DNA of 64,000 nucleotides from Rhizobium altiplani (GTDB taxonomy: Bacteria; Pseudomonadota; Alphaproteobacteria; Rhizobiales; Rhizobiaceae), in the NCBI RefSeq assembly GCF_001542405.1, contig NZ_LNCD01000138.1, positions 1 through 64,000 on the forward strand, written 5' to 3'. The notes under the pieces were generated by a model. It did not search any database. It saw only the letters and a program-made list of their open reading frames with translations, and had not been told where the DNA came from. Below, piece after piece: positions 8,063 through 16,679 of this stretch (position 1 is its first letter; the number at the start of each line of letters is the position of its first letter). The position numbers and the translations under genes are program-made.

Positions 8063-9421
8063 TTACTCGGCCGCGACTGAGCCGCGATTGACAGCATGGC
8101 TGTTATCGGGGCGCTTGAGGCCGAGGTTTTCGCGCAACGTCGTGCCCTCATATTCATGGCGGAAAAGACCGCGGCGGCGCAGTTCCGGCACCACAAGCTC
8201 GATGAAATCCGCAAGGCCACCCGGCATGATCGGCGCCATGATGTTGAAGCCGTCGGCGCCATAGTTTTCGAAGCGCTCTTCCAGCGTATCGGCAATGTCA
8301 GTTGGCGTTCCCACCACTTGCCAATGACCGCGCGCGCCGGCGATGCGGAGGTAGAGCTGCCGGATCGTCAGGTTCTCACGCCGGGCGAGGTCCAGAACCA
8401 GCGCCTGACGGCTCTTGCCGGCATTCGTCGCAGGCGGATTTTCGGGCACAGGTCCATCGAGCGGATAATCCCTGAGGTCGACGCCGGATAGCTGGGAAAT
8501 CAGGTTCAGCCCGACCTCCGGCTGAATGAGTTCCTGAAGGGATTCGAACTTTTCCTGGGCCTCCGATTGTGTGCGGCCGACGACCGGGAAAATGCCGGGT
8601 AGAATCTTCAGATCGTCGTGCGAGCGGCCGTATTTGGCAAGCCGTCCCTTGACGTCGGCGTAGAAGCTCGTCGCTTCCTCCAGCGTGATCTGGGCGGCAA
8701 AGATGGCTTCCGCCGTGCGCGCGGCAAGCTCCTTGCCGGGTTCGGAGGCGCCCGCTTGGACGACAACCGGTCGCCCCTGTGGCGAGCGCGGAATGTTGAG
8801 CGGGCCGCGGACCTTGAAATGCTTTCCATTGTGATCGAGGCGATGCAGCTTGGCCGGGTCGAAATAGCGGCCGCTTTCGCGATCCCGCAAGAAAGCATCG
8901 TCTTCCCAGCTGTCCCAGAGGCCGAGCACCACATCAGCAAATTCCTCGGCTCGTTCATAGCGGTCGGAATGGAGGATCTGAGCCTCGTGGCCGAAATTGA
9001 AGGCGGCGTCAGGGTCGGAGGAAGTCACGAGGTTCCAGCCGGCCCGGCCGCCGCTCAGCCGGTCGAGCGAGCCGAATTGCCGCGCGAGATTGTAGGGATC
9101 GGAGTAGCTGGTGGAGGCGGTGGCGATCAGCCCGATATTGCGGGTAACGCAGGACAGCGCGGAGAGCAGGGTGATCGGCTCAAAGGGATAGACACCGCTG
9201 TGAGCCTTGCGGCTCGCAGCCTCGACATCCTTGATGCGCGCGGCGACACCGTCTGCGAAGAAAATCGTGTCGAACTTCGCCGCTTCGGCGAGCTTAGCCA
9301 GTTCCACATAGTTCTCGAATTCGGTGCCGACGGAGGCTTTCGGATGACGCCATGCGGCCACGTGATGCCCGGTGAAGAGTAGAAATGCGCCGAGTTTGAT
9401 CTTGTCCTTGCGTCTCGCCAT
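8063..9421 (-). CDS. Flavin-dependent monooxygenase, luciferase-like, NtaA/SnaA/DszA family
   Basis: Second luciferase-like monooxygenase of the operon, 452 residues. It starts MARRKDKIKLGAFLLF and carries FDTIFFADG, GRAGWNLVTS, RYERAEEFADVVLGLWDSW, RSPQGRPVVVQAGASEPGK and the terminal LFRHEYEGTTLRENLGL. It lies 11 bases after the acyl-CoA-dehydrogenase-like gene at 9433 and 10 bases before the DUF3088 gene. It is clearly paralogous to the enzymes at 5155 and 15008 but differs around the substrate-facing barrel loops, so the three may act on different substrates or on successive steps. Confidence 0.88.
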   Translation of the reverse strand: MARRKDKIKLGAFLLFTGHHVAAWRHPKASVGTEFENYVELAKLAEAAKFDTIFFADGVAARIKDVEAASRKAHSGVYPFEPITLLSALSCVTRNIGLIATASTSYSDPYNLARQFGSLDRLSGGRAGWNLVTSSDPDAAFNFGHEAQILHSDRYERAEEFADVVLGLWDSWEDDAFLRDRESGRYFDPAKLHRLDHNGKHFKVRGPLNIPRSPQGRPVVVQAGASEPGKELAARTAEAIFAAQITLEEATSFYADVKGRLAKYGRSHDDLKILPGIFPVVGRTQSEAQEKFESLQELIQPEVGLNLISQLSGVDLRDYPLDGPVPENPPATNAGKSRQALVLDLARRENLTIRQLYLRIAGARGHWQVVGTPTDIADTLEERFENYGADGFNIMAPIMPGGLADFIELVVPELRRRGLFRHEYEGTTLRENLGLKRPDNSHAVNRGSVAAE

Positions 9422-9432
9422 TGCGGTCCCTT

Positions 9433-10611
9433 TCAGCGATAGATGGCCGGCACGGGAAATTCACCAGTCAGCAGCCATGTGCCGACGGTGCGCTTCTTGT
9501 ACTCGGCGGGATTGTGGAGCGTGTGCGTTCTGACGTTGCGCCAGAAGCGGTCGAAGCCGTTGGCATTGGTCGCGGAGCGGGCGCCCATCACCTCGAAGAT
9601 CTCGCTGGAGACGGCAAGTCCGACTTCACCTGAATAGACGTTGGCCGTCGCGACATCGATCGCGGCTGCGCCACGGCCCGCGGCGGTCAGCGAAGGCCCT
9701 TCGGCGTAGGCAACATCGAGGCTGCGCGCCGCCTTGTCGGCCAGCTCCGTTGCCGCCAGCGTTCGAATGTAGAGGTCGCCATATTGGCGCTTGATCCAGG
9801 GGTCGTCGGTGTGCCGCTCGACGCCGGAATAGACCCATGGCCGCGAACTCGTTGCCGTATAGCCGCGGCCTTCCTCCAGTATACCCTGCGCACTGCCGAC
9901 GAAGACATTGAGGAGCACGCTCTGCTGGAGGAGCGATGTGAGGGAGGAGTAGGGCGTCAGCGGCACGTCGGGCGAGCTGATCAGTTCGTCGTCGTGAACC
10001 TCAAGATTGACGAAGCGGACCGTGCCGCTGCCGGTCTGCCTCTGGCCGATGCCGTCCCAGTCATTCACGATGACAATGCCTTCCCGGTCGGCGGGAACTG
10101 CGGCGGTCAGCCGGGCGCCGTCGGCATTTTCCCAGGAGATCTGGATGTAATCGGCGATATGCGTGCCCGAGGAGAATGGGCGACTGCCGTTGATGATCCA
10201 GCCCGTTGCCGTCCGTTCGCCGCTCGACGTCTTCGACAAGGCGTTCCCGGAATTGCTCCAGATCCAGCCGCCGGCCGCCGAGCCGGTCAGCCATTTCTCT
10301 TTCTGCGCCGCCGAGCCGCGAAACAGGATGAGGTTGAGCGGCAGATGATGGTAGCCGAACAGGTGCGCGAGCGAACCGTCGGTCTTGGCAAACTCCCGGA
10401 CGATACGCAGGATCGTCAGCCATGAGGCGCCCTGGCCGCCATATTCCCTGGCGATCTGCGCGGAGGGCAGGCCGCTAGCCTTCAGAAGCCTGATCTGCTC
10501 GACGGGGCTGCCGCCCTGTTTGTCTCTCTCGACGGCATCACGGTGGAACGCCTGGCGCAGCTCGGCCGCTTTTGCCAGCAGCGTGTCGTCAGCATTTGTT
10601 TCGAACGGCAT
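9433..10611 (-). CDS. Acyl-CoA-dehydrogenase-fold flavoprotein monooxygenase (DszC/SfnC-like)
   Basis: First gene of the leftward operon, 392 residues. ATG 10611 has GGAGG four to five bases upstream and opens MPFETNADDTLLAKAAELR; the next in-frame upstream Met has no such site. Marks match the paralogue at 6477: LLKASGLPSAQIAREYGGQG, DWDGIGQRQTGSG, SVLLNVFVGSAQGIL, WVYSGVERHTDDPWIKRQYG, FEVMGARSATNANGFDRFWR. It is expected to bind reduced flavin and oxygenate a sulfur, nitrogen or carbon centre together with the luciferase-like partner immediately downstream. Confidence 0.83.
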   Translation of the reverse strand: MPFETNADDTLLAKAAELRQAFHRDAVERDKQGGSPVEQIRLLKASGLPSAQIAREYGGQGASWLTILRIVREFAKTDGSLAHLFGYHHLPLNLILFRGSAAQKEKWLTGSAAGGWIWSNSGNALSKTSSGERTATGWIINGSRPFSSGTHIADYIQISWENADGARLTAAVPADREGIVIVNDWDGIGQRQTGSGTVRFVNLEVHDDELISSPDVPLTPYSSLTSLLQQSVLLNVFVGSAQGILEEGRGYTATSSRPWVYSGVERHTDDPWIKRQYGDLYIRTLAATELADKAARSLDVAYAEGPSLTAAGRGAAAIDVATANVYSGEVGLAVSSEIFEVMGARSATNANGFDRFWRNVRTHTLHNPAEYKKRTVGTWLLTGEFPVPAIYR

Positions 10612-10962
10612 TTTGCCTCCGGGAATGACGGTGAAAGGGGCGTTCACCCCTCTATTTCCCGTCAACGGTTGGCTGGCCGGCGGTTCAAGTCCAGAAATAT
10701 CTGTTTGATTTCACGGAAAGAAATTCTTTCGCCGGCGCGCTCAATTCCTGCGTTTCGTCGGGGTGCTCATCGACGAAAACATCATCCCGTCAAATCGCGG
10801 AAATTGAGTAGCTGTTCCTCTGTGGTGCGCCGACTTCGAACAATCGTTCAGACGCAATTATTCTTTCCCGGACGAGAAGAAACTTTCACTTCGGCTTTCG
10901 AGGCACAGAACTGAAGCTTCCCCTCAGCGGACCACAATCCAAACCCGAGAGGAGCTCTTCGC
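10612..10962. promoter_or_regulatory. Divergent promoter region of the monooxygenase operons
   Basis: A 351-base gap between two divergent operons. It contains a 15-bp perfect inverted repeat GAAAGAA-A-TTCTTTC at 10716-10730, a block AATTCTTTCGCCGGCGC at 10722-10738, the 12-mer TGTGGTGCGCCG at 10821-10832, and the CTTTCCCGGACG element at 10863-10874. Parts of these recur at 3052-3063 and 16439-16462. No convincing gene lies here. The inverted repeat is about 105 bases upstream of the leftward start and is an operator candidate. Confidence 0.5.
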
Positions 10963-12561
10963 GTGTCCATCAACCGTCGCAGTTTCAACCAGCTGATGTT
11001 GCTTGCAAGCGCCAGCACCCTGCTCCCGTCGATCTCCTTTGGACAAGGCGCTGCACCGGCGACGGGCGGCACCTTGAACTGGCTCTACCGGGTGGATCCG
11101 GGCAATGCTCTCTTTGCCATCAACACGTCGTCGGGCACCGGCCAGGCGATCGGCCCGAAGATCGTTGAGGGCCTGCTCACCTTCGACCTCGATGTCAGGC
11201 CGCAGCCGCTTCTGGCAACGGAATGGGCGGTCTCCGATGACAATCTTCGCTACACGTTCAAGCTGCGTAAGGGCGTGAAGTGGCACGACGGCAAGGACTT
11301 CACCTCCGAAGACGTCGCCTTCTCCATCTTCCGGCTGAAGGAAGCGCATCCGCGCGGTCGCATCACCTATCAGAACGTGGTGGCGGTGGAGACGCCGGAT
11401 CCGCTCACCGCGGTTATCGTGTTGTCGAAGCCTGCTCCCTTCCTGCTCTCGGCGCAGTCGAGTTCGGAGTCGCCGATCGTGCCGAAGCACATCTTCGAGA
11501 AACTGGCGCCGGGTGACGGGCAGACGCTGCAGACGGCGATCGGCACAGGCCCCTTCAAGCTGACGGAATGGGTGGCCGGCAGCCATCTGATCTTCGAACG
11601 CAATCCCGACTATTGGGATGCCGGCAAACCCTATCTCGATCGTATCATCCTGCGTGTCGTCACGGATCCCGCCGCGCGGTCCGCGGCGCTGGAGACAGGT
11701 GAGGCCGACATCGGCGACAATCCAGTGCCGCTTGCCGATCTCGACCGGCTGAAGCAGGATCCACATCTCGTGGTCGACACTACCACCTACGCCTATTCCG
11801 GTCCGCAACAGCAGTTGTTTTTCAACTACGACAATCCGCTGTTTGCCAAGCGCGAAGTCAGGCTTGCCATCGCACAGGCCATCAACCTGCAGGAAATCGT
11901 TGACGTCGCGCTCTATGGCTACGCGCAGGTGTCGCCGAGCCCGGTCAGCACGGCCTTGACGAAGTGGTACGACAAGAGCGTCGTTGCCCATCCCTACGAT
12001 ACGGCCGCAGCCGAAAAGCTGCTGGATGAGGCAGGCTATCCCCGCAAGGCGGATGGCAAGCGCTTCGATCTCCGGCTGACCTACAACTCGTACCTGCCGC
12101 AAGGCTATGCCGATGTGCTGAAAAGCCAGCTGGAAAAGATCGGTATCGGAATCGAGATCAGGAAATACGACCTGCCGACCTTCCTGAAGACAGTCTACAC
12201 CGACCGCGCTTTCGATCTCGTCGTGGAGTCGCTCTCCAACACCTTCGATCCGTCGCTCGGCATCCAGCGCGCCTATTGGAGCAAGAACTTCAAGATCGGC
12301 CTGCCGTTCTCGAATGCCAGCCACTACACGAATGCAGAGGCGGATGCGCTGCTCGAGGCGGCCGCAACCGAGCCTGACGAAAAGAAGCGCTGGGAGGTCT
12401 GGAGCAAGTTCCAGCACCTCATCCACGACGAAGTCGCCTCTGTCGACCTCGTCGCCGCCGGCGCACAGATCGTCGCGAACAAGCGGGTGAAGAACTACGT
12501 CACGGGATCGCAGGGGCTCAACTGGAGCTTTGGCGATCTGTGGCTTGATCCGAACGCCTGA
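10963..12561 (+). CDS. ABC transporter substrate-binding protein, family 5
   Basis: 532-residue periplasmic binding protein, paralogue of the one at 1337. The start is GTG 10963, with GAGAGGAG about 10 bases upstream; no better ATG exists nearby. The signal sequence MSINRRSFNQLMLLASAS ... SFGQ carries a twin Arg (NRRSFN), suggesting Tat export. Marks: GGTLNWLYRVDPGN, LRYTFKLRKGVKWHDGKDFTSEDVAFS, YWDAGKPYLDRIILRV. It heads a rightward operon with rhodanese, acyl-CoA-dehydrogenase-like and luciferase-like genes. Again no permease or ATPase is linked, so it must use a membrane complex encoded elsewhere or act as a shared receptor. Confidence 0.87.
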   Translation: MSINRRSFNQLMLLASASTLLPSISFGQGAAPATGGTLNWLYRVDPGNALFAINTSSGTGQAIGPKIVEGLLTFDLDVRPQPLLATEWAVSDDNLRYTFKLRKGVKWHDGKDFTSEDVAFSIFRLKEAHPRGRITYQNVVAVETPDPLTAVIVLSKPAPFLLSAQSSSESPIVPKHIFEKLAPGDGQTLQTAIGTGPFKLTEWVAGSHLIFERNPDYWDAGKPYLDRIILRVVTDPAARSAALETGEADIGDNPVPLADLDRLKQDPHLVVDTTTYAYSGPQQQLFFNYDNPLFAKREVRLAIAQAINLQEIVDVALYGYAQVSPSPVSTALTKWYDKSVVAHPYDTAAAEKLLDEAGYPRKADGKRFDLRLTYNSYLPQGYADVLKSQLEKIGIGIEIRKYDLPTFLKTVYTDRAFDLVVESLSNTFDPSLGIQRAYWSKNFKIGLPFSNASHYTNAEADALLEAAATEPDEKKRWEVWSKFQHLIHDEVASVDLVAAGAQIVANKRVKNYVTGSQGLNWSFGDLWLDPNA

Positions 12562-12579
12562 TATCGAGGAGCAGGAAAC

Positions 12580-13665
12580 ATGTCTAAATATTTGATAGAC
12601 AAGGCCACATTGATCGATTGGCTGGGCGATGAGCTGGAATTGGCGGTGCTTGATATCCGCCCGGCCGAAGACGTCGGCTATGCGTCGCCGCTGTTTGCGA
12701 CGAACCTGCCGGCCGCACGCCTGGACGTCGAACTCGACCGCTTCGTGCCGCGCCGTAGTGTTCGCACGGTTCTGGCCGATGGCGGCGACGGCAATGCCGA
12801 AGCGGCGGTCAGCCGTTTGCGGCAAGCGGGCTGGACGGATATTCACTTCTTGGAAGGGGGCATTCCCGTCTGGGTGGAAGGCGGCGAAGAGCTTCCGACA
12901 TTCGATATTCCCGGCGTTCCCTTTGTCACCAGGGTGCGTGAGGAGAAGAAGACGCCGGTGACGTCCGCTGTGGAACTGAAAGCGCTGCGCGATCAGGGTC
13001 AGGACGTCATCGTCCTCGATACGCGCACGCTCGCCGAATACGAGAAGGCTCATGTGCCGGGCGCCGTCGGCGTTCCCGGGGCCGAACTGTTGCTGCGCTT
13101 CCAGGACCTCGTCCCCTCGGCGAAAACAAAGGTCGTCGTTTCCTGCGCCGGCCTGCCACGCGCCATTCTCGGAGCCCAGACGCTGATCGATGCCGGCGTT
13201 GCAAACCCCGTCTCCTATCTCGATGACGGCACGCGTGGCTGGACGGATGCGGGTTTCGAACTGGAGACCGGGCGCACCGCCTCTTACGGTGAGCCAAGCG
13301 AAGAGGCGCGCCAATTTGCGCTTGAGCGCGGGGATAGCCTTTCTGCAAAGGACGGCCTGACGTTCATCGATCGACAGACTGCCGAGCGATGGAACGCCGA
13401 TCCGGCGCGCACGACCTACCTGCTCGATGTTCGCACGCCGGAGGAATTCGCGCGCGCGAGCCTTCCCGGATCGATCTCGTCCGAGGGCGGGCAGCTTCTC
13501 GGCGTAGCCTATAGGACAATCGCCGTTCGCGGCGCCCGCGTCGTGTTGATCGACGATCTGCTGGGATCTCGTGCCCGCATCGTCGCCCACTGGCTGGCCC
13601 GCCGCGGCTTCGAAATCGTGATCCTGCTTCACGATTTCGAGGCGGAGAAGCGGGCAGCCGCTTGA
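12580..13665 (+). CDS. Three-domain rhodanese-like sulfurtransferase
   Basis: 361 residues made of three rhodanese-like domains, about 1-115, 125-235 and 255-361. Each has an LD-R or DTR entry strand (AVLDIRPAEDVGYAS, IVLDTRTLAEYEKAHVPGA, YLLDVRTPEEFARASLPGS). Only the middle domain keeps the active-site loop with Cys, VVSCAGLPRA (C189 to R194, spacing CxxxxR). The equivalent loops of domains 1 (LADGGDGNAEAA) and 3 (LIDDLLGSRARIV) have no Cys. RBS GAGGAGCAGG precedes ATG 12580. No signal peptide, so cytoplasmic. It is likely to accept sulfane sulfur or sulfide released in the pathway, which supports an organosulfur substrate. It starts 18 bases after the binding-protein gene. Confidence 0.85.
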   Translation: MSKYLIDKATLIDWLGDELELAVLDIRPAEDVGYASPLFATNLPAARLDVELDRFVPRRSVRTVLADGGDGNAEAAVSRLRQAGWTDIHFLEGGIPVWVEGGEELPTFDIPGVPFVTRVREEKKTPVTSAVELKALRDQGQDVIVLDTRTLAEYEKAHVPGAVGVPGAELLLRFQDLVPSAKTKVVVSCAGLPRAILGAQTLIDAGVANPVSYLDDGTRGWTDAGFELETGRTASYGEPSEEARQFALERGDSLSAKDGLTFIDRQTAERWNADPARTTYLLDVRTPEEFARASLPGSISSEGGQLLGVAYRTIAVRGARVVLIDDLLGSRARIVAHWLARRGFEIVILLHDFEAEKRAAA

Positions 13666-13757
13666 GGCGAGGCTCGCCTTGGCCGGAACGGTAACCGAGC
13701 CTCGGATACCGCCGTCGTCAGCCGGCGGTAGTGCGGCTTTGAACAGGAAACAACGTC

Positions 13758-15011
13758 ATGACTGATATCAATGGGGCCTGGGGCGCGCCGCCCAGCGAAC
13801 GCTTCGAGCGGCTCGCAGAAACCTTCAGGTCGGTTTTCGCCCGGATTGGCGAACGTGCGGTCGATCGTGACCTCGCGCACGAATTGCCATTCGATGCCTA
13901 TGAGTGGCTCAAAACCTCCGGCTTTTCGCGATTGCGGCTACCAGTCGCGAACGGTGGCCTAGGCGCGACCTTGCCGGAACTCTTCGGCCTCATCATCGAG
14001 CTCGCTGCAGCCGATCCGAACCTCACCAATGCCTATCGGAGCCACTTCGGCTTTACCGAGGATCTGCTGAATGCACCCGAAAGCGCCTGGCGCGATGCTT
14101 GGCTGAAGAGGCTTGGGCAGGGCGAGACGATCGGAAGCGGGTTCTCCGAAGTCGGCGACACGCCGCTTGGCAGCTATTCGACGCGACTGGTCCGCAATGG
14201 CGCCAACTGGCGGCTCGACGGCGAGAAATTCTACACCACCGGCTCGCTTTACGCGGACTGGATCACGCTCGGTGCGATCGACGGGGACGGGCAGCCGATC
14301 GGCGCGCTGGTGCCGACATCGGCGCCGGGCGTCGAAATCATCGACGACTGGGATGGCTTCGGCCAGTCGCTGACAGCGAGCGGCACTGCCCGTTTCCGCG
14401 ACGTCGAGATCGCCGACGATCTGATCAAGCCAAGCGCGGTGCGATTCAGCTATTCCGGCGGGTTCTTCCAACTGGTCCATCTCGCCTCGCTCGCCGGCAT
14501 CGGCCGCGCTGCGGCAAACGATCTGGCGCGGCATGTCGTGGCGAGAAAAAGGGTCTATAGCCGTGGCAATGCGTCCCGATCGGCACAGGACCCCCAGGTC
14601 CAGCAGGTCGTGGGGAAGGTGAGGGGCGCCGCCTACAGTGCCGGTGCGATCGTACTGCAGGCGGCAAGGGCCCTGCAGCGGGCCCATGAGGCCAACCAGG
14701 GCGGCGATCAGGAGCAGATCGCGCTGGCCGGTCGCAATGCCGAACTCGAGGTCAGCCAGTCCGTGACCGTCGTCACCTCGCTGATCCTTGACGCCAGCAC
14801 GGTGCTGTTCGACGCGTTGGGAGCATCCGCCGCCAAGCGCGGCCACGGTCTCGACCGCCACTGGCGCAACGCCCGCACGATCGCGTCCCACAATCCACGT
14901 ATCTACCACGATCGCATTGTCGGTGATTTCGCCGTCAACGGTACGATCCCGGGCCCGCAGGCGGGCGTGGGCGTTGCAAGAGAAGAAGAGGCAGAACGGA
15001 CTGACGCATGA
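13758..15011 (+). CDS. Acyl-CoA-dehydrogenase-fold flavoprotein monooxygenase
   Basis: 417 residues, third protein of this fold in the locus and the most divergent. Marks: LPFDAYEWLKTSGFSRLRLPVANGGLGATL, GSGFSEVGDTPLGSYST, DDWDGFGQSLTASGTARFRDV, and the C-terminal FDALGASAAKRGHGLDRHWRNARTIASHNPRIYH. The conserved QRQTGSG of the two leftward paralogues reads QSLTASG here. It lies 92 bases after the rhodanese gene and its stop overlaps the luciferase-like gene by four bases (ATGA). Coupled synthesis implies a functional pair with that enzyme. Exact reaction unknown. Confidence 0.82.
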   Translation: MTDINGAWGAPPSERFERLAETFRSVFARIGERAVDRDLAHELPFDAYEWLKTSGFSRLRLPVANGGLGATLPELFGLIIELAAADPNLTNAYRSHFGFTEDLLNAPESAWRDAWLKRLGQGETIGSGFSEVGDTPLGSYSTRLVRNGANWRLDGEKFYTTGSLYADWITLGAIDGDGQPIGALVPTSAPGVEIIDDWDGFGQSLTASGTARFRDVEIADDLIKPSAVRFSYSGGFFQLVHLASLAGIGRAAANDLARHVVARKRVYSRGNASRSAQDPQVQQVVGKVRGAAYSAGAIVLQAARALQRAHEANQGGDQEQIALAGRNAELEVSQSVTVVTSLILDASTVLFDALGASAAKRGHGLDRHWRNARTIASHNPRIYHDRIVGDFAVNGTIPGPQAGVGVAREEEAERTDA

Positions 15012-16315
15012 GCATTGAAAAACGTCGCATGAACCTAAACGTGGGGCTGAATTCCACCGGCTATCTCGCGAATGCGTGGAAATATCGTAGCGGTGGTCGG
15101 CATGACATCAACGATCCCGCCTATTACCGGCGCTTGGCGGAAATCGCCCGCAAGGGGCTGTTCGACGCCGTGTTCTTTTCTGACCATCCCGCGTTGATGA
15201 CGGAACCGCTCGGTCGCCCCTTCCACACGATCGATCCGTTGATCCTGTGTACGGCGCTAGCCGCTCAAGTACCTGATATCGGCTTTGTCGTCACGGTCTC
15301 CTCTACCTACAATTCGCCCTATAACTTCGCCCGGCGCGTCCAGTCGCTCGATATCGTTTCGGGCGGGCGCCTGATCGTCAATATCGTCTCCTCGTTCAAT
15401 CCCAACGTCGCCGCCAATTTCGGCAGCGCGGCGCTTCCGCCACGCAACGAGCGCTATGCGCGTGCGACCGAATTTCTCGATGTGGCGAAGAAGCTGTGGT
15501 CGAGCTGGGACCCACGCCGCGAGAGTGAGGTTGCCTCCGATCGCTTCTGGGATAGCGCCAGCGCAATCGCGATCAATCACGAGGACGAATTCTTTCAGGT
15601 GCGCGGGCCGCTCAATGTGCCGCGCGGACCGCAGGGACATCCCGTGATTGCCCAGGCCGGCGCATCGGACGGCGGCATCGAGCTTGCGGCGCGGCACGGC
15701 GAGATCATCTACTGCAACATCCTTTCCAAACCCGCAGGGAAAGCCTTCGGCGACAAGGTGCGCGGCAGAGCTGCTGTGCTCGGCAGGGATCCATCCGGGA
15801 TTCGTATCGTTCCGGGCCTTGTTGTCATCCTGGGGCCGAATCGGGAAGAGGCTCTTCGCAAGCATGAGCTTTACAGCGGCACCGGATCGGAAGATGGCCT
15901 GCTTGAACGCTTCGTGCGCGAGCATGGCTTGGACCGTGACCGTTTCGATCCGGATGCCGTGTTGGACTACGAACGCTTCGTCCCCGACCCGAACAGGCAG
16001 CAAGCAGTGGGAATGGGGCTTGGTCTATCCGACCTGCTGCGCCACGAGAAATTGACTGCGCGGCAGGCCATACGTCGTTCAGAGGGGCATCATCGGCTTT
16101 TGCTCGGCACTCCGGAGGAGGTAGCAGGCGAAATGATAGACTTTTGGGAAGACGGCACGGTCGATGGCTACACTCTGCAACCGCCTCGGGCGCCGGACGA
16201 CATCATTGAGTTCGTAGACAAGATCATCCCGATCCTTCAGGATCGAAACGTGTATCCCCGCCAATACGAGGGGCAGACGATACGCGACCGCTACGGTCTG
16301 CCCAATCCGCAGTGA
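15008..16315 (+). CDS. Flavin-dependent monooxygenase, luciferase-like, NtaA/SnaA/DszA family
   Basis: 435 residues, starting MSIEKRRMNLNVGLNSTGYLANAWKY. Family blocks are FDAVFFSDHPAL, GRLIVNIVSSFNPNVAANFG (the GRxGWN motif of the other two is changed to GRLIVN), RYARATEFLDVAKKLWSSW, RGPQGHPVIAQAGASDGGIE, and the end VYPRQYEGQTIRDRYGLP. It is the last gene of the rightward operon. The altered active-site loop suggests a different substrate from the enzymes at 5155 and 8063. Confidence 0.86.
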   Translation: MSIEKRRMNLNVGLNSTGYLANAWKYRSGGRHDINDPAYYRRLAEIARKGLFDAVFFSDHPALMTEPLGRPFHTIDPLILCTALAAQVPDIGFVVTVSSTYNSPYNFARRVQSLDIVSGGRLIVNIVSSFNPNVAANFGSAALPPRNERYARATEFLDVAKKLWSSWDPRRESEVASDRFWDSASAIAINHEDEFFQVRGPLNVPRGPQGHPVIAQAGASDGGIELAARHGEIIYCNILSKPAGKAFGDKVRGRAAVLGRDPSGIRIVPGLVVILGPNREEALRKHELYSGTGSEDGLLERFVREHGLDRDRFDPDAVLDYERFVPDPNRQQAVGMGLGLSDLLRHEKLTARQAIRRSEGHHRLLLGTPEEVAGEMIDFWEDGTVDGYTLQPPRAPDDIIEFVDKIIPILQDRNVYPRQYEGQTIRDRYGLPNPQ

Positions 16316-16679
16316 AACGAAAGAGAGCGAAACTTGCTTCCGGGCGCATACGTGAGGTTTTCCTCTGCCGGTAAACATTGCAAGTCTCCGTGCAATCAGG
16401 CCCCCGCAACCAAAACAAACTTGTAATTTCTTCCCGATAATTCTCTTTGCCGGCGCACCACAAGACGTCTTTCGGAAACCACGCCATGCTCGTCTGGAGC
16501 AGTTTCTCGGTACTTATCCTGATCGTGGCGCGTTGATGTTGCTTTGAGGAAAATAGTGCTTAGTGCACCTGGCAGGCGCGCCGTCCAGTCTCTTCATGCG
16601 ATGGCCGCAGGGCAAACCCACATAACAGTGGCATTGTGGGTGACGACGTCATGGACGCCGTCACCCGTGAGTAAGGAAG
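16316..16679. other. Noncoding interval with promoter-like sequence shared with 10.6-10.9 kb
   Basis: A 364-base gap between two convergent genes. No gene is supported. It carries AATTCTCTTTGCCGGCGC at 16439-16456, nearly the block at 10722-10738, and continues into CGGCGCACCACA at 16451-16462, the exact reverse complement of the 12-mer at 10821-10832. It may be a relic of a promoter or of a duplicated segment. Confidence 0.4.

Noticed and set aside
10924..13632. A 902-codon open frame on the - strand opposite the binding-protein and rhodanese genes
   Set aside because: It is antisense to two clear protein families, has no domain of its own, and arises from the high GC codon bias of the real genes.
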